From assembly GCA_004211905.1 (NCBI GenBank), contig SHBP01000012.1, positions 1 to 43,612 on the forward strand: 43,612 nt of DNA, read 5' to 3'. The stretch comes from SAR92 clade bacterium. GTDB taxonomy: Bacteria; Pseudomonadota; Gammaproteobacteria; Pseudomonadales; Porticoccaceae. Each line of letters starts with the position of its first letter. The first letter of the stretch is position 1. The notes under the pieces were generated by a model, which was not told the DNA's origin, ran no database searches, and was given only the letters and a program-made list of their open reading frames with translations. Below, piece by piece: positions 15,031 through 24,620 of the stretch. Made by a program: the position numbers and the translations under genes.

Positions 15031-17727
15031 ATGGAAAAGTTGCTTCTCAAGCTTACTGACCTGTTTGCTAAGGCACCCAGTGTGGTGCTCCGATTCAAAG
15101 TATTAGTATTGTGTACATTAGTTACAGTATCTATTGGTATGGGGTTTGCGATTGCCAATCTTACAGTATTTAACCTTTCTTCTGAGTCGTTTATGCAGGA
15201 GGACAGTCCTGCTCAGCTTGCCTTAGAGGAATTTAGACGACAATTTGGCAGTGACAGGTCGGTCTTTATTATTTATGAGCCAACTGATGGCGATGTATTT
15301 TCTCGTGAGTCCTTAACCGAATTACAGAAATTAACTAACGACTTAGAGAATTGGCAAGATCTTGATCCAAAACATTTTCCTGATGTCGATCTACAGCAAT
15401 TACTGCATATTAGACGGGTCCAGTCCTTAGCCAATTTGCAAGTGCAGACAAGTGTTGATGATACGTTACTGTCCAGTAGGATTTTACCTAGGCAACTACC
15501 AGACACGCAGGGCGAGCTAGACGAAATAAAAGCCCGAGCCTTGGCCGAAAAAGATTATGTGTCTGGGTTTTATGCAAAGGATGGGAGTTTTGCTGCCATC
15601 CTGCTCCAGACGGATTTCGGCACGATTCCAGTTGAAGGGTATGAGTCAGCCATTGATGATGCGGGAGTTGAGCTAGATGCTAGTTTTGACGATTTTGAGC
15701 TCGTATTTGATGAGCAAGCGGTGGTGCAAGAGGTTGAGTTTGAGGACGTGGATCCAAGGGTGTATTTCGCGTTTAACGATGCTCTCACGGCGGTGTATGA
15801 TCAGTACGGAGAGCAGTTTGTATTTTACCCGGTAGGGGAGCCATCATTGATGACTCAAATGCAGGGAATCTTAGATCAATTGGTTATTTTAGGTTATCTG
15901 ATGGTGCTTATTTTTGCCATCCTACTCTGGGTTTTGTTTCGCTCAGCAAGTGCTCTATTCTGGCCGCTTCTAACCATAGCTTTGAGTGTGGCTTGGTGCT
16001 GGGGATTCACTGTCTTATTGGGTTTGGAGCTATCCAGTATGATAGGCCTAACAGTACTGCTGATATTTTCAGTGGGTATCGCCGACTGTGTCCATGTAAT
16101 GAGCGCATACTTTAGCTTCAGACGTCAGGGGATCGACCATCGAAATGCTTTGACCAAGTCCTATGAAAAAGTAGGCTTGGCAATTTTACTCACTACACTA
16201 ACTACCGCGGCTGGCATATTAGTGTTAGCAACGTCCAATCTTGAGCCAATCAGAGTCTTTGCATATATGTGCGCGTTTGGGGTAGTGCTCGCCTTTTTCT
16301 TTACTATCGTTTTACTGCCGATTCTTCTTGATATTTGGCATCCTACTGGAATAGCCGAAAAAGGCAGTATCGCTGACCGACTGGGGAAGGGATGGCATGG
16401 GTTGAACCGCATCGTCAAAAGCAGTATCGCAATGTTTGCGGGCGGGACGATTTTTTACTCTCTTGGATTGTTTTTAGGATTGTTCATTAACTCAGTAATA
16501 TTACTTACCTACTGGATTGTCAATTCACAGCAAGTGATCCTTGCAGCAGTTCCCCTAATGGTGGAGCGACGCCCCAAGTTTATTTTGCTTATCTTTGCTT
16601 TTATATTGGCTATTTGTTGCTACGGAGCTAGCAAGATCCTTATTGACACAAATATAGCAGGCCTGTTTAAAGACGACCATCCGCTGGCTGTTGCGGTTAA
16701 CGTGGTAGATAACAATATGTCAGGTTCCCAAAATATGGAAGTGATGATCGATACTAAAGTTATCGATGGCATGCTTGATGCTGAGTTATTGATTGCTGTG
16801 GACGACTTGCAAAGGACTTTAGAGCAACGATATCCTGAAACCGTTGGTCGTACTCAATCTCTTGCTAATATCGTTAAAAAGACTAATCAGGTGATGAATG
16901 ACGATGATGAGGTCTATTATCGCATTCCTGGATCTAGTCAAGCGGTGTCTCAGCTACTTTTTCTGTTTAACAGTGCTAATCCTGAGGATAGGAGAAGTTT
17001 AGTTTCTGATGATTACAGCCGGTCTCATATTAGCGTTAATTCCAAAACTATGGGCTCCTACGGATACCAGCAAATGTTTGAGGAGGTTGCGGAGATTATT
17101 GATGAGCGATTTTCCCCGTTAAAGATAAAGTATCCAGACTTGGAGATTGTGCTTACCGGAACAATGGCGACTTTAATGGTCGTCTCAGATGAAATTGCAC
17201 GATCTCAGTTTAATGGTTTCGCGCTCGCGTTATTACTGATTAGTTTAATTATGATCATTACTCTTGGTTCTCTGCGTGGTGGTCTGATGGGCATGATACC
17301 TAATGCAATCCCAGCGTTTTTAGGTTTTGGTCTCATGGGCCTATTTAATGTTCCTCTCGATACCGACACTCTGCTGATAGCCCCCGTTATTTTGGGAATA
17401 GCGGTGGATGACACAATTCATTTTATGACCCATTACAGGGTTGAGTTAAGCAAGTCAAAAAGTGTCAGTATCGCCTTGGAGAGCGCGATTAGGGAAGTTG
17501 GACAAGCGGTAATGTTCACCACTATGATCATTGGTCTCGGCTTCGCTGTTTTAAGCTTTTCAGATTATTTAGGCATGGCCAAAGTTGGATTTTTCGGTTC
17601 TCTATCGATCTTCTTTGCCTTGCTTTGTGATTTATTTTTAATCCCCGCCATTATTATTGTGTTCAAACCTACTTTTGGTGTTGTAGGGGCAGACACCTCG
17701 ATTAATTTTCAAGGAGCAAATGCGTGA
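15031..17727 (+). CDS. RND/MMPL superfamily exporter
   Basis: The 898-residue inner-membrane protein shows the duplicated RND/MMPL plan: a first helix (about 24-46), a large periplasmic domain to about residue 275, five or six helices with GIADCVHVMSAY (near 348), then a second helix, second periplasmic domain and final helix bundle with GIAVDDTIHFMTHYR (near 789). The acidic residues in these two motifs are the usual proton-relay positions. MMPL-like permeases move lipids or hydrophobic compounds to the periplasm. AAAGG lies 6 bases before the ATG. Its stop overlaps the next start (GTGA), and a beta-barrel gene follows, so the three likely form one envelope transport system. Confidence 0.88.
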   Translation: MEKLLLKLTDLFAKAPSVVLRFKVLVLCTLVTVSIGMGFAIANLTVFNLSSESFMQEDSPAQLALEEFRRQFGSDRSVFIIYEPTDGDVFSRESLTELQKLTNDLENWQDLDPKHFPDVDLQQLLHIRRVQSLANLQVQTSVDDTLLSSRILPRQLPDTQGELDEIKARALAEKDYVSGFYAKDGSFAAILLQTDFGTIPVEGYESAIDDAGVELDASFDDFELVFDEQAVVQEVEFEDVDPRVYFAFNDALTAVYDQYGEQFVFYPVGEPSLMTQMQGILDQLVILGYLMVLIFAILLWVLFRSASALFWPLLTIALSVAWCWGFTVLLGLELSSMIGLTVLLIFSVGIADCVHVMSAYFSFRRQGIDHRNALTKSYEKVGLAILLTTLTTAAGILVLATSNLEPIRVFAYMCAFGVVLAFFFTIVLLPILLDIWHPTGIAEKGSIADRLGKGWHGLNRIVKSSIAMFAGGTIFYSLGLFLGLFINSVILLTYWIVNSQQVILAAVPLMVERRPKFILLIFAFILAICCYGASKILIDTNIAGLFKDDHPLAVAVNVVDNNMSGSQNMEVMIDTKVIDGMLDAELLIAVDDLQRTLEQRYPETVGRTQSLANIVKKTNQVMNDDDEVYYRIPGSSQAVSQLLFLFNSANPEDRRSLVSDDYSRSHISVNSKTMGSYGYQQMFEEVAEIIDERFSPLKIKYPDLEIVLTGTMATLMVVSDEIARSQFNGFALALLLISLIMIITLGSLRGGLMGMIPNAIPAFLGFGLMGLFNVPLDTDTLLIAPVILGIAVDDTIHFMTHYRVELSKSKSVSIALESAIREVGQAVMFTTMIIGLGFAVLSFSDYLGMAKVGFFGSLSIFFALLCDLFLIPAIIIVFKPTFGVVGADTSINFQGANA

Positions 17728-18623
17728 AGTTAAAAGAGATACTCGGAATCGTCTGTATGACAGCATTGGCCTTTAATACACCTAGTAGCGGAGCTGAGAT
17801 GACGGGTCTGCAGATTATGCAGATGATGGAAGACGCGCAGCGTGCAACCAATGATTCATCATTCACGCGATTAAAGCTTTCAAGCTGTAAATTCGGTGTC
17901 AAAAAGGGTCGTATTGCCTGTGCGGAAAAACCCAGAGTAAAGGTTTTAGAGTCGGTGTCTGTTAATCACGGCAAAGATAATAAAGATACAAAAAGCGTGA
18001 GTATTACCCTCGAGCCTGCGTCAGAAAGAGGAATAGGGATGCTGTCTTATGCCTATGACGAGGCGGGGCGAGACAATCAAACGTGGTTGTATCTATCTGC
18101 GCTTGGTAGGGTTAAGCGGATCGCTGGTGGAGACTCAGATGAAGACACTGAGCCTGCATCGCTGTTTGGTTCTGAGTTTACGACAGAAGACACCGACACA
18201 GGCAAGCTTGCTGAATACCAAATTACATTGCTTGAAGAAACCAAACAGCGTGGTCGTGAGGTATGGAAAGTTCAGGCGATCCCCAATGCTGAAAGGGCGA
18301 AAAAAAGCCGCTACTCAAGAACTGTGCATTACATTGATAAGGAGCGCTATGTTCCGTTGCGATCTGAGATGTATGATAAATATGATAAAGAGATTAAGCG
18401 CACTATGGCATCCCGTGTTGAGCTGATCAATGATAATTGGGTGGCTCGATCAGTGACGATGATGAATTTGGTATCTAACCGCCTTTCAAATATGGCCTTG
18501 GTAGAGCTTTATGTAGATCTCGATATTAGAGATGACTTTCTTACTCAGCGAACGCTGACAGATAGTGCTTATCGAGAAGCTAATCTAGAACGCCTGAGAG
18601 CGCAAATAGAAAAAGGTGACTAA
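17724..18623 (+). CDS. LolA-like periplasmic protein (outer-membrane lipoprotein-sorting family)
   Basis: The 299-residue product starts at GTG overlapping the preceding stop, with AAGGAG 7 bases upstream. A signal peptide (residues 1-23, ending SSGA) is followed by a helix GLQIMQMMEDAQRATNDSS and a long beta-rich domain with TWLYLSALGRVKRIAGGDSDED and SLFGSEFTTED. This layout matches the LolA-like family that accompanies RND/MMPL exporters; members are thought to shuttle lipids or hydrophobic cargo across the periplasm. It is not the housekeeping LolA, which is at 28933. The next gene overlaps its end by 8 bases. Confidence 0.8.
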   Translation: MKLKEILGIVCMTALAFNTPSSGAEMTGLQIMQMMEDAQRATNDSSFTRLKLSSCKFGVKKGRIACAEKPRVKVLESVSVNHGKDNKDTKSVSITLEPASERGIGMLSYAYDEAGRDNQTWLYLSALGRVKRIAGGDSDEDTEPASLFGSEFTTEDTDTGKLAEYQITLLEETKQRGREVWKVQAIPNAERAKKSRYSRTVHYIDKERYVPLRSEMYDKYDKEIKRTMASRVELINDNWVARSVTMMNLVSNRLSNMALVELYVDLDIRDDFLTQRTLTDSAYREANLERLRAQIEKGD

Positions 18624-20040
18624 AATTTCCATGCCTTTACGGACTTACGTTTTAGGAATTCTGCTATTGCATCAGGCTGCTTTTGCCCAGCAGGCTGTCT
18701 CAGTAATACCAAATAATGAGGACACTCTTGACGATTTCAGTTTTGAAGATGACCTGTTTCATGATGCCTTCAATGAACCTGAAATTTTAACTAAGTCTTG
18801 GCGAGATGGCTTCACTGTTTTAGTAAATCAGCAGTTTTTTGGGCAGGTTAATAAGCACTCAGTTGAACCCGTACCTGGTGTCATTATCAAAAAGAATCCA
18901 AGTGTCGAGAATAACCGTCTAGGGGTAAATTTACGATATCAAAATGCCTTTTCACCGGGATGGTTACTCCAGGGGAGTTGGCAAGGCCGTGTATATTTGA
19001 AAGATGATTATGAATATGAAGTCAGCGAAAACAAAGTGAATGCTGAGTATCGCGTCAATGAGCTCTATTTGCAGCGCAGTTTTGATGATCATAGTTTCAA
19101 ATTTGGTCGTCAAACAGTTGTCTGGGGCGAGACGGTTGGGAACTCAGTTTTAGATGTTATCAATCATACCGAATTTCGCGACTTCAGTATTATTGATATT
19201 GAGGATGCAAGACTTAATCAGTGGATGTTGGTATGGGATGTTTTCCAAGAGCAAAGTAGTTGGTCTAGTTTTATTAATTTGTATCCGGAATTCAATCCGG
19301 TACCGCGATTAGGCGGGCCATTTTATTTCCAATCCCCTTTTGAATTCGGAGACTATAAGCGTAGCGGCGATGTATTGCTTGAAGCGGGTACCCAGTGGCG
19401 TAAGTCATATGAGGCAAGTGATATAGCTTTCATGACTGCTTACCTTTATGAAAATCAATTGCGTTATGAATTACCAAACTCAGGCTTTGGTGAAGCAATT
19501 CCAGTTAAAAATGACTTTTTATTGGTTGGGTTTAGTGCCAATAGAGCTGTTGGAAACCTATTGTTAAATCTTGATGTGGCTTTTAGTCATGGCATCCTAA
19601 TTGATAATTCAAGCCTCATAAGTAACGGTACAACCGATGTTCCGATAAATTTAAAACGCGATCAAATAGGGGTTTCCTTTGGTTTCGAATATGGCATAAC
19701 CAGCGTGCAAAATATTAGCTTAGGAATACAGGCTAAAAAGATGTTGGATGAAAGAGAAGGCCTGAGGTCTGAGCAATCGCTGCTTAACGAAGGTATTTAT
19801 GGTTCGTGGTTGCTACGCTTTAGCAACAGGGTGTCGAACGACGACATAGTGATATCAGCAACTATGCAGGGCGACCTAGACGGCAATTCGATTTTGGCGT
19901 CCTTACGCGCTGATATGACGATAAACGATCATTGGAAAGTTGGTGCTCAGTTTGTGGGTATTAATGCGAAGAAACCCTCTCAACTCGTGTTTTTTGATGA
20001 TGATGTGAGGGTCGGCGCCACCATCACTTACTCTTTTTAG
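18616..20040 (+). CDS. Predicted outer-membrane beta-barrel protein (DUF1302-like)
   Basis: The 474-residue product has a signal peptide (LRTYVLGILLLHQAAFAQQ) and many alternating beta strands, and ends in YSF with a terminal phenylalanine, typical of outer-membrane barrels recognised by BAM. The segment KFGRQTVVWGETVGNSVLDVIN resembles the GRQ-WGE motif of DUF1302-type proteins. The start is either GTG 18616, overlapping the previous gene, or ATG 18631. It completes an inner-membrane, periplasmic and outer-membrane set with the two preceding genes. Substrate unknown. Confidence 0.72.
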   Translation: MTKISMPLRTYVLGILLLHQAAFAQQAVSVIPNNEDTLDDFSFEDDLFHDAFNEPEILTKSWRDGFTVLVNQQFFGQVNKHSVEPVPGVIIKKNPSVENNRLGVNLRYQNAFSPGWLLQGSWQGRVYLKDDYEYEVSENKVNAEYRVNELYLQRSFDDHSFKFGRQTVVWGETVGNSVLDVINHTEFRDFSIIDIEDARLNQWMLVWDVFQEQSSWSSFINLYPEFNPVPRLGGPFYFQSPFEFGDYKRSGDVLLEAGTQWRKSYEASDIAFMTAYLYENQLRYELPNSGFGEAIPVKNDFLLVGFSANRAVGNLLLNLDVAFSHGILIDNSSLISNGTTDVPINLKRDQIGVSFGFEYGITSVQNISLGIQAKKMLDEREGLRSEQSLLNEGIYGSWLLRFSNRVSNDDIVISATMQGDLDGNSILASLRADMTINDHWKVGAQFVGINAKKPSQLVFFDDDVRVGATITYSF

Positions 20041-20200
20041 TTAGCCCCCCATTTGTCAATGGTACGATTTTGACATTCTTCCGTATACATTTTGTAATTT
20101 GTGTATTTAAGTGTGATAGGTTTACGCTTTTTACTCTTACTTGACGAACATATTGTGGTGTACCATAGACACTTGAGACACTTCTGAACTGGCTGTATTA

Positions 20201-20542
20201 ATGAGCGATAATAACGACGATTTCTGGCAGGACGATAACGGTACTCTGACTCAAGAGGCGCCGCCAAAATTAAAAAAGCCGCGGTTGTACCAAGTGGTGC
20301 TTCTTAATGATGATTACACTCCAATGGAGTTTGTGGTTGAGTTAATTGAGCAGTTTTTTTATAAATCACGAGAAAATGCCACTCAAATCATGCTAAAGAT
20401 ACATACAGAAGGCAAAGGTGTTTGTGGCGTCTATACTGAAGATATAGCCGAGACAAAAGCGGCTATTGTGACCCAATATGCTCAGGACCATCAGCACCCA
20501 TTAATGTGTCAAGCAGAGCCGGCCAATGATGATAAGGATTAA
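20201..20542 (+). CDS. clpS: ATP-dependent Clp protease adaptor ClpS
   Basis: This 113-residue protein has the ClpS core: [24 protein letters not shown], then [23 protein letters not shown]. ClpS binds N-terminal Leu, Phe, Tyr or Trp of substrates and passes them to ClpAP. The NDD and IH residues that form the binding pocket are present. The N-terminal 25 residues are acidic and flexible, as usual. clpA follows after 5 bases, the standard arrangement in gammaproteobacteria. The ribosome site is weak. Confidence 0.97.
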   Translation: MSDNNDDFWQDDNGTLTQEAPPKLKKPRLYQVVLLNDDYTPMEFVVELIEQFFYKSRENATQIMLKIHTEGKGVCGVYTEDIAETKAAIVTQYAQDHQHPLMCQAEPANDDKD

Positions 20543-20547
20543 TTGAG

Positions 20548-22824
20548 ATGTTAAGCAGAGAACTTGAAGTCACCCTCAATTTGGCATTTAAGAACGCCCG
20601 TGAGAAACGACACGAATTTATGACAGTTGAGCACCTCTTGTTAGCGTTGCTCGACGATGCATCAGCGTCTTCGGTGTTAAAAGCCTGTGGAGCAGATCTC
20701 AACGCATTGCGAGAAGACCTCAGTGAGTTTATTGATTCGACGATGCCGACTATTCCGGATGCACAACTCGAGCAAGAGACTCAGCCAACCCATGGATTTC
20801 AGCGGGTGTTACAAAGGGCCGTATTTCAGGTTAACTCGGCAAATCATAGTGAAGTGATCGGTGCGAATGTAATCGTGGCTATATTTAGCGAGCAGGAAAG
20901 CCAGGCTGTTTACTTACTTCGGTTGCAAGATGTAGCCAGAATTGACGTGGTGAATTTCATATCACATGGTATTTCAAAATATGCCGATCACATTGAAAAT
21001 ACTGGTGAGACCCAAGACGAAACAGCTCAAACAGACCAGTCTGAAGATCCTGCGGAGCAGAGTTTTCTGAGTCAATTCACGACAGATTTAAATGAACAAG
21101 CACGCTTGGGATTAATCGATCCACTGATTGGGCGAGATGCAGAAATCGAAAGGGTCAGCCAGATTCTTATTCGTAGACGCAAGAACAACCCATTGTTGGT
21201 GGGTGAATCGGGTGTAGGAAAGACAGCTATAGCTGAAGGTTTGGCCAAGCTAATCGTCGAAGAAAATGTCCCTGAGCCGATGATTGGTAGCAGAGTATTT
21301 TCTTTGGACATGGGATCACTTCTAGCTGGCACTAAATATCGAGGTGATTTTGAGAAGCGTTTGAAGAGCTTGATCGCCGAGTTAGTCAAACATGAAAAAT
21401 CGATCTTATTCATCGATGAGATCCATACGATTATCGGAGCTGGAGCGGCATCGGGCGGCGTAATGGATGCATCTAACCTCCTTAAGCCATTGTTATCGTC
21501 TGGCCAGCTGCGCTGTATTGGCTCGACGACTTACCAAGAGTATCGTGGCATCTTTGAGAAAGATCATGCATTGGCGAGGCGATTTCAAAAAATAGATGTT
21601 TCTGAGCCCAGTATTGATGAGACCTTCGAGATTCTGAAGGGCTTAAAGTCTCATTTTGAGGAGCACCATGACTTAAAGTTTACAAACCCTGCCTTAAAGG
21701 CTGCGGCTGAGTTGTCCAGTCGTCATATTAACGATAGGTTTTTACCCGATAAAGCAATCGATGTGCTTGATGAGGCTGGTGCCTATCAGCGTTTACAGCC
21801 CGAGTACAAGCGCAAGAAAACGGTAGGCTTGAGTGATATCGAGTTGGTAATTTCAAAAATTGCCCGCATTCCAGCTAAAAGTGTTTCAGCGTCCGACAAG
21901 GCTCAGCTCGCTGATCTTGCGTCAAATTTGAAAATGGTAGTGTTTGGCCAAGATACGGCTATAGATGCCTTGTCTACTTCGATCAAGCTAGCCCGTGCTG
22001 GTCTTCGCGAGGGTAGTAAGCCTATAGGTAGTTTTTTGTTTGCCGGCCCTACTGGTGTTGGTAAAACAGAGGTCTGCAAGCAACTCGCGAACGTCCTGGG
22101 AATAGAATTAGTTCGATTTGACATGTCTGAGTATATGGAAAGGCACACAGTCTCTCGGTTGATAGGAGCCCCTCCTGGCTATGTTGGCTATGACCAGGGT
22201 GGTTTACTGACTGAAGCGGTGACAAAACAGCCACACTCGGTGATTTTGCTTGATGAAGTTGAGAAAGCTCACCCCGACGTGTTTAATCTTCTTTTGCAGG
22301 TGATGGATCACGGGACCTTAACTGATAATAATGGCCGCAAAGCTGACTTCCGTAACGTTATATTAATCATGACCACTAATGCTGGCGCAGAGCTGATGAG
22401 TAGGGCCTCTATTGGGTTCTCAACTCAGGATCATCGAACCGACGGGATGGAGGCTATCAAGAAAATGTTTACACCTGAATTTCGTAATCGTCTTGATAGT
22501 ATTGTTCAGTTTGGTGAACTTACAGTGGATATTATTAAAACTGTGGTCGATAAATTTCTTGTGCAGTTACAGTCGCAACTTGATGATAAGAAGGTGTTCA
22601 TAGAGGTAAATGATGAGGCGCGTCGGTGGCTAGCAGAGCATGGCTACGATGCGAAGATGGGTGCTCGCCCGATGGATCGTCTTATTCAAGAGAGGATCAA
22701 AAAACCACTAGCCGAAGAAGTCTTGTTTGGCGCCCTTGCTGAAAAAGGAGGAACGGCCTACGTGACCGTTGAGGATAACGAGCTCGTGGTAAGTACAGAG
22801 GTAAAGGCTGCGGTCACGGTATAG
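20548..22824 (+). CDS. clpA: ATP-dependent Clp protease ATP-binding subunit ClpA
   Basis: A 758-residue class I Clp ATPase. It has an N-terminal Clp-N repeat domain (1-145), a first AAA+ module with Walker A GESGVGKTA (about 218) and Walker B LFIDEIHTIIGAG, and a second with Walker A GPTGVGKTE (about 499) and Walker B VILLDEVEKAHPD. There is no ClpB-type middle coiled coil. ClpA unfolds substrates for the ClpP peptidase (not in this window). Length matches E. coli ClpA. AAGGA precedes the ATG at 9 bases. It is co-transcribed with clpS. Confidence 0.97.
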   Translation: MLSRELEVTLNLAFKNAREKRHEFMTVEHLLLALLDDASASSVLKACGADLNALREDLSEFIDSTMPTIPDAQLEQETQPTHGFQRVLQRAVFQVNSANHSEVIGANVIVAIFSEQESQAVYLLRLQDVARIDVVNFISHGISKYADHIENTGETQDETAQTDQSEDPAEQSFLSQFTTDLNEQARLGLIDPLIGRDAEIERVSQILIRRRKNNPLLVGESGVGKTAIAEGLAKLIVEENVPEPMIGSRVFSLDMGSLLAGTKYRGDFEKRLKSLIAELVKHEKSILFIDEIHTIIGAGAASGGVMDASNLLKPLLSSGQLRCIGSTTYQEYRGIFEKDHALARRFQKIDVSEPSIDETFEILKGLKSHFEEHHDLKFTNPALKAAAELSSRHINDRFLPDKAIDVLDEAGAYQRLQPEYKRKKTVGLSDIELVISKIARIPAKSVSASDKAQLADLASNLKMVVFGQDTAIDALSTSIKLARAGLREGSKPIGSFLFAGPTGVGKTEVCKQLANVLGIELVRFDMSEYMERHTVSRLIGAPPGYVGYDQGGLLTEAVTKQPHSVILLDEVEKAHPDVFNLLLQVMDHGTLTDNNGRKADFRNVILIMTTNAGAELMSRASIGFSTQDHRTDGMEAIKKMFTPEFRNRLDSIVQFGELTVDIIKTVVDKFLVQLQSQLDDKKVFIEVNDEARRWLAEHGYDAKMGARPMDRLIQERIKKPLAEEVLFGALAEKGGTAYVTVEDNELVVSTEVKAAVTV

Positions 22825-22853
22825 CTATTTACCAACACTGGGAGGTCATTCAG

Positions 22854-23486
22854 TTGCCTGTAACCAAAGGGCCCTGTGCCTTTGTCAGCGAGGCATATAG
22901 CCTAGGTCAGGGCGAAAATATCGTCGGTTTCTACCAGAAATGGGCAGATGACTACGATGACCAGATGCTCGAGGTCGATTATGTTGCGCCTACGGTCATT
23001 GCACAATTACTCTGTGAACATGTGTCTGAAAAGTCTGCTGAGATATTGGACGTTGGTTGCGGTACAGGGCTCACCTGCAGGCTTCTAGCTGAACGTGGTT
23101 ATTATTCACTCGATGGAATAGATCTCTCTCCTGACATGATAAGGGTTGCTGGCGGACAGGGTATTTACCGCGACTTAATCGTGGGGGATGTGAACAAAAC
23201 CATAGAGCGCGAAACAGATAGTTATGATGCTGTCATCTCCTCAGGCACATTCACCCATGGTCACGTCGGACCAGAACCCTTTGACGAGATTTTTAGAATA
23301 CTTCGTCCTGGAGGAATATTTGCCTGCACGGTACACAAGGATCTTTGGGAGTTAAAAGGTTTTAAGGATAAGTTTGATTTTCTAGTGGGTGATGGGATTT
23401 GCCAGTGCTTACACCAGAAAAAGGGTAGATATTACGAAACTGAGAATATCGATGGTTGGTTTTGTGTCTATCAAAAATCAAGTTAA
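22854..23486 (+). CDS. Class I SAM-dependent methyltransferase, METTL27-like
   Basis: This 210-residue protein has motif I EILDVGCGTGLTCRLL, then DGIDLSPDMIRVA, YDAVISSGTFTHGHVG and ILRPGGIFACTVH. The N-terminal FYQKWADDYDDQML and VDYVAPTVIAQLL blocks recall the METTL27 (WBSCR27) group. The substrate is unknown. The start is TTG at 22854, supported by a strong GGAGG 8 bases upstream. It lies 29 bases after clpA and converges with infA; E. coli has a serine tRNA gene in this place. Confidence 0.82.
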   Translation: MPVTKGPCAFVSEAYSLGQGENIVGFYQKWADDYDDQMLEVDYVAPTVIAQLLCEHVSEKSAEILDVGCGTGLTCRLLAERGYYSLDGIDLSPDMIRVAGGQGIYRDLIVGDVNKTIERETDSYDAVISSGTFTHGHVGPEPFDEIFRILRPGGIFACTVHKDLWELKGFKDKFDFLVGDGICQCLHQKKGRYYETENIDGWFCVYQKSS

Positions 23487-23548
23487 AAACACACTCCCTA
23501 AAATCCGACGAACGAATTCTAAAAGCGATCTTGTCATTTTGGGGATGT

Positions 23549-23565
23549 GCCCTCTAAAAGAGGGC
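23549..23565. terminator. Convergent-region hairpin (7 bp, no T-tract)
   Basis: GCCCTCT-AAA-AGAGGGC forms a perfect 7-bp stem between the converging methyltransferase and infA genes. Neither side has a T-run, so it is either a weak bidirectional terminator or an mRNA 3'-end stabiliser. Confidence 0.45.
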
Positions 23566-23578
23566 TAATTCAAGAGAA

Positions 23579-23797
23579 TCAACGTTCTCTGAAAGTGATT
23601 CGACCTTTTGTGAGGTCGTAGGGAGTCATCTCAACCTTAACCTTGTCTCCAGTCAAAATTCGGATGTAATGTTTTCTCATCTTTCCAGAAATGTGGGCAA
23701 TGATTACGTGATCATTCTCCAGCTTCACTTTGAAAGTTGTGTTCGGAAGGGTGTCAATCACCTCTCCTTCAAATTCGATATGCTCTTCTTTCGCCAT
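23579..23797 (-). CDS. infA: Translation initiation factor IF-1
   Basis: The 72-residue S1/OB-fold protein is typical of IF-1: [58 protein letters not shown]. It blocks the ribosomal A site during initiation. It is the last gene of the minus-strand series trxB-aat-bpt-infA. Confidence 0.98.
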   Translation of the reverse strand: MAKEEHIEFEGEVIDTLPNTTFKVKLENDHVIIAHISGKMRKHYIRILTGDKVKVEMTPYDLTKGRITFRER

Positions 23798-23859
23798 ACT
23801 ATTTATAGATGTCCTTAAAAAAGGGCGCAGTTTGCCCTAAAACAGTCGTTTTAGCAAAG

Positions 23860-24582
23860 TCATTCGCTCAATTTCCAGCTATTTTCTTTGAAAAACTCCA
23901 TTGGCTGATATTTTTTCTTGTAGCTCATCTTCTGGCAGTTCTCTATCCAGTATCCAAGATAAACATAGGATTTATCCAATTTTGCCGCGAGGGAGATTTG
24001 AAACAAAACAGCGAAATTACCTAGCCCGCGCTTATTAAGTGACGGATCAAAATAGGTGTAGATAGCCGAGAGTGAGTTTGGTAGTACATCGACTACTGCG
24101 CATCCAATAAGCCTATTATCTACCCTGAATTCAAAATATTGAGTGCACTCCCATGTCGTTCCTAGAAATTGCTCGAATTGGTCTTTTGATGGGGGGTACA
24201 TGTCACCATCTTTATGGCGCTCATTGATGTACTTCTCGTACAACGGATAATGCTCCGCTGTATCTATGGTATGCCGTTGCTGTACATTAATATCGCTATT
24301 TCGCTTAATACAGCGCTTTTGAGCGCGATTCTGGCTGAATTGTTGTACAACTACTCTGGCAGGGATGCAAGCACTGCAGGTGCCGCACATTGGGGTATAG
24401 AGGTATGGGCCACTTCGACGAAACCCAATTTCAGCAAGACGGGTGTAGAGAGAGGGTTCGATTATTAGTTCCGGATCAACAAAAGCGGTGGTTGATTGCT
24501 CGCCTTCAAGATAACTGCAAGCGTGCGGAGCAGTTTTTAGAATTCTTATGCGCCTTATTTGAGCGGATGCATCTGTTGTCAT
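23860..24582 (-). CDS. bpt: Aspartate/glutamate leucyltransferase (Bpt)
   Basis: The 240-residue arginyltransferase-family enzyme carries the N-terminal cysteine motif LYTPMCGTCSACIPARV, a KRC-KRN segment and the acyl-transferase fold with YE-Y--ERHKDGDMYPPS and SLNKRGLGNFAVLFQI. Bpt moves leucine from Leu-tRNA to proteins starting with Asp or Glu, making them ClpS/ClpAP substrates. Bacterial members of this ATE branch with the short form are leucyl-specific. It sits between aat and infA, 38 and 62 bases apart. Confidence 0.93.
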   Translation of the reverse strand: MTTDASAQIRRIRILKTAPHACSYLEGEQSTTAFVDPELIIEPSLYTRLAEIGFRRSGPYLYTPMCGTCSACIPARVVVQQFSQNRAQKRCIKRNSDINVQQRHTIDTAEHYPLYEKYINERHKDGDMYPPSKDQFEQFLGTTWECTQYFEFRVDNRLIGCAVVDVLPNSLSAIYTYFDPSLNKRGLGNFAVLFQISLAAKLDKSYVYLGYWIENCQKMSYKKKYQPMEFFKENSWKLSE

Positions 24583-24620
24583 AAAAGAAATATTTGTTGA
24601 TTGGTAACAGTAAGACTAGC

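Noticed and set aside
14811-15158. 115-residue minus-strand frame overlapping the start of the RND gene
   Set aside because: It covers 128 bases of a confident gene in the opposite direction plus the promoter region, and has no recognisable domain or ribosome site.
20141-20169. Promoter TTGACG ... for clpS
   Set aside because: The -35 is good, but the best -10 at correct spacing (CATAGA) matches only three positions.
22825-23578. Serine tRNA gene between clpA and infA, as in E. coli
   Set aside because: No T-loop GTTCGA/GTTCAA with a cloverleaf was found; the space is a methyltransferase gene.
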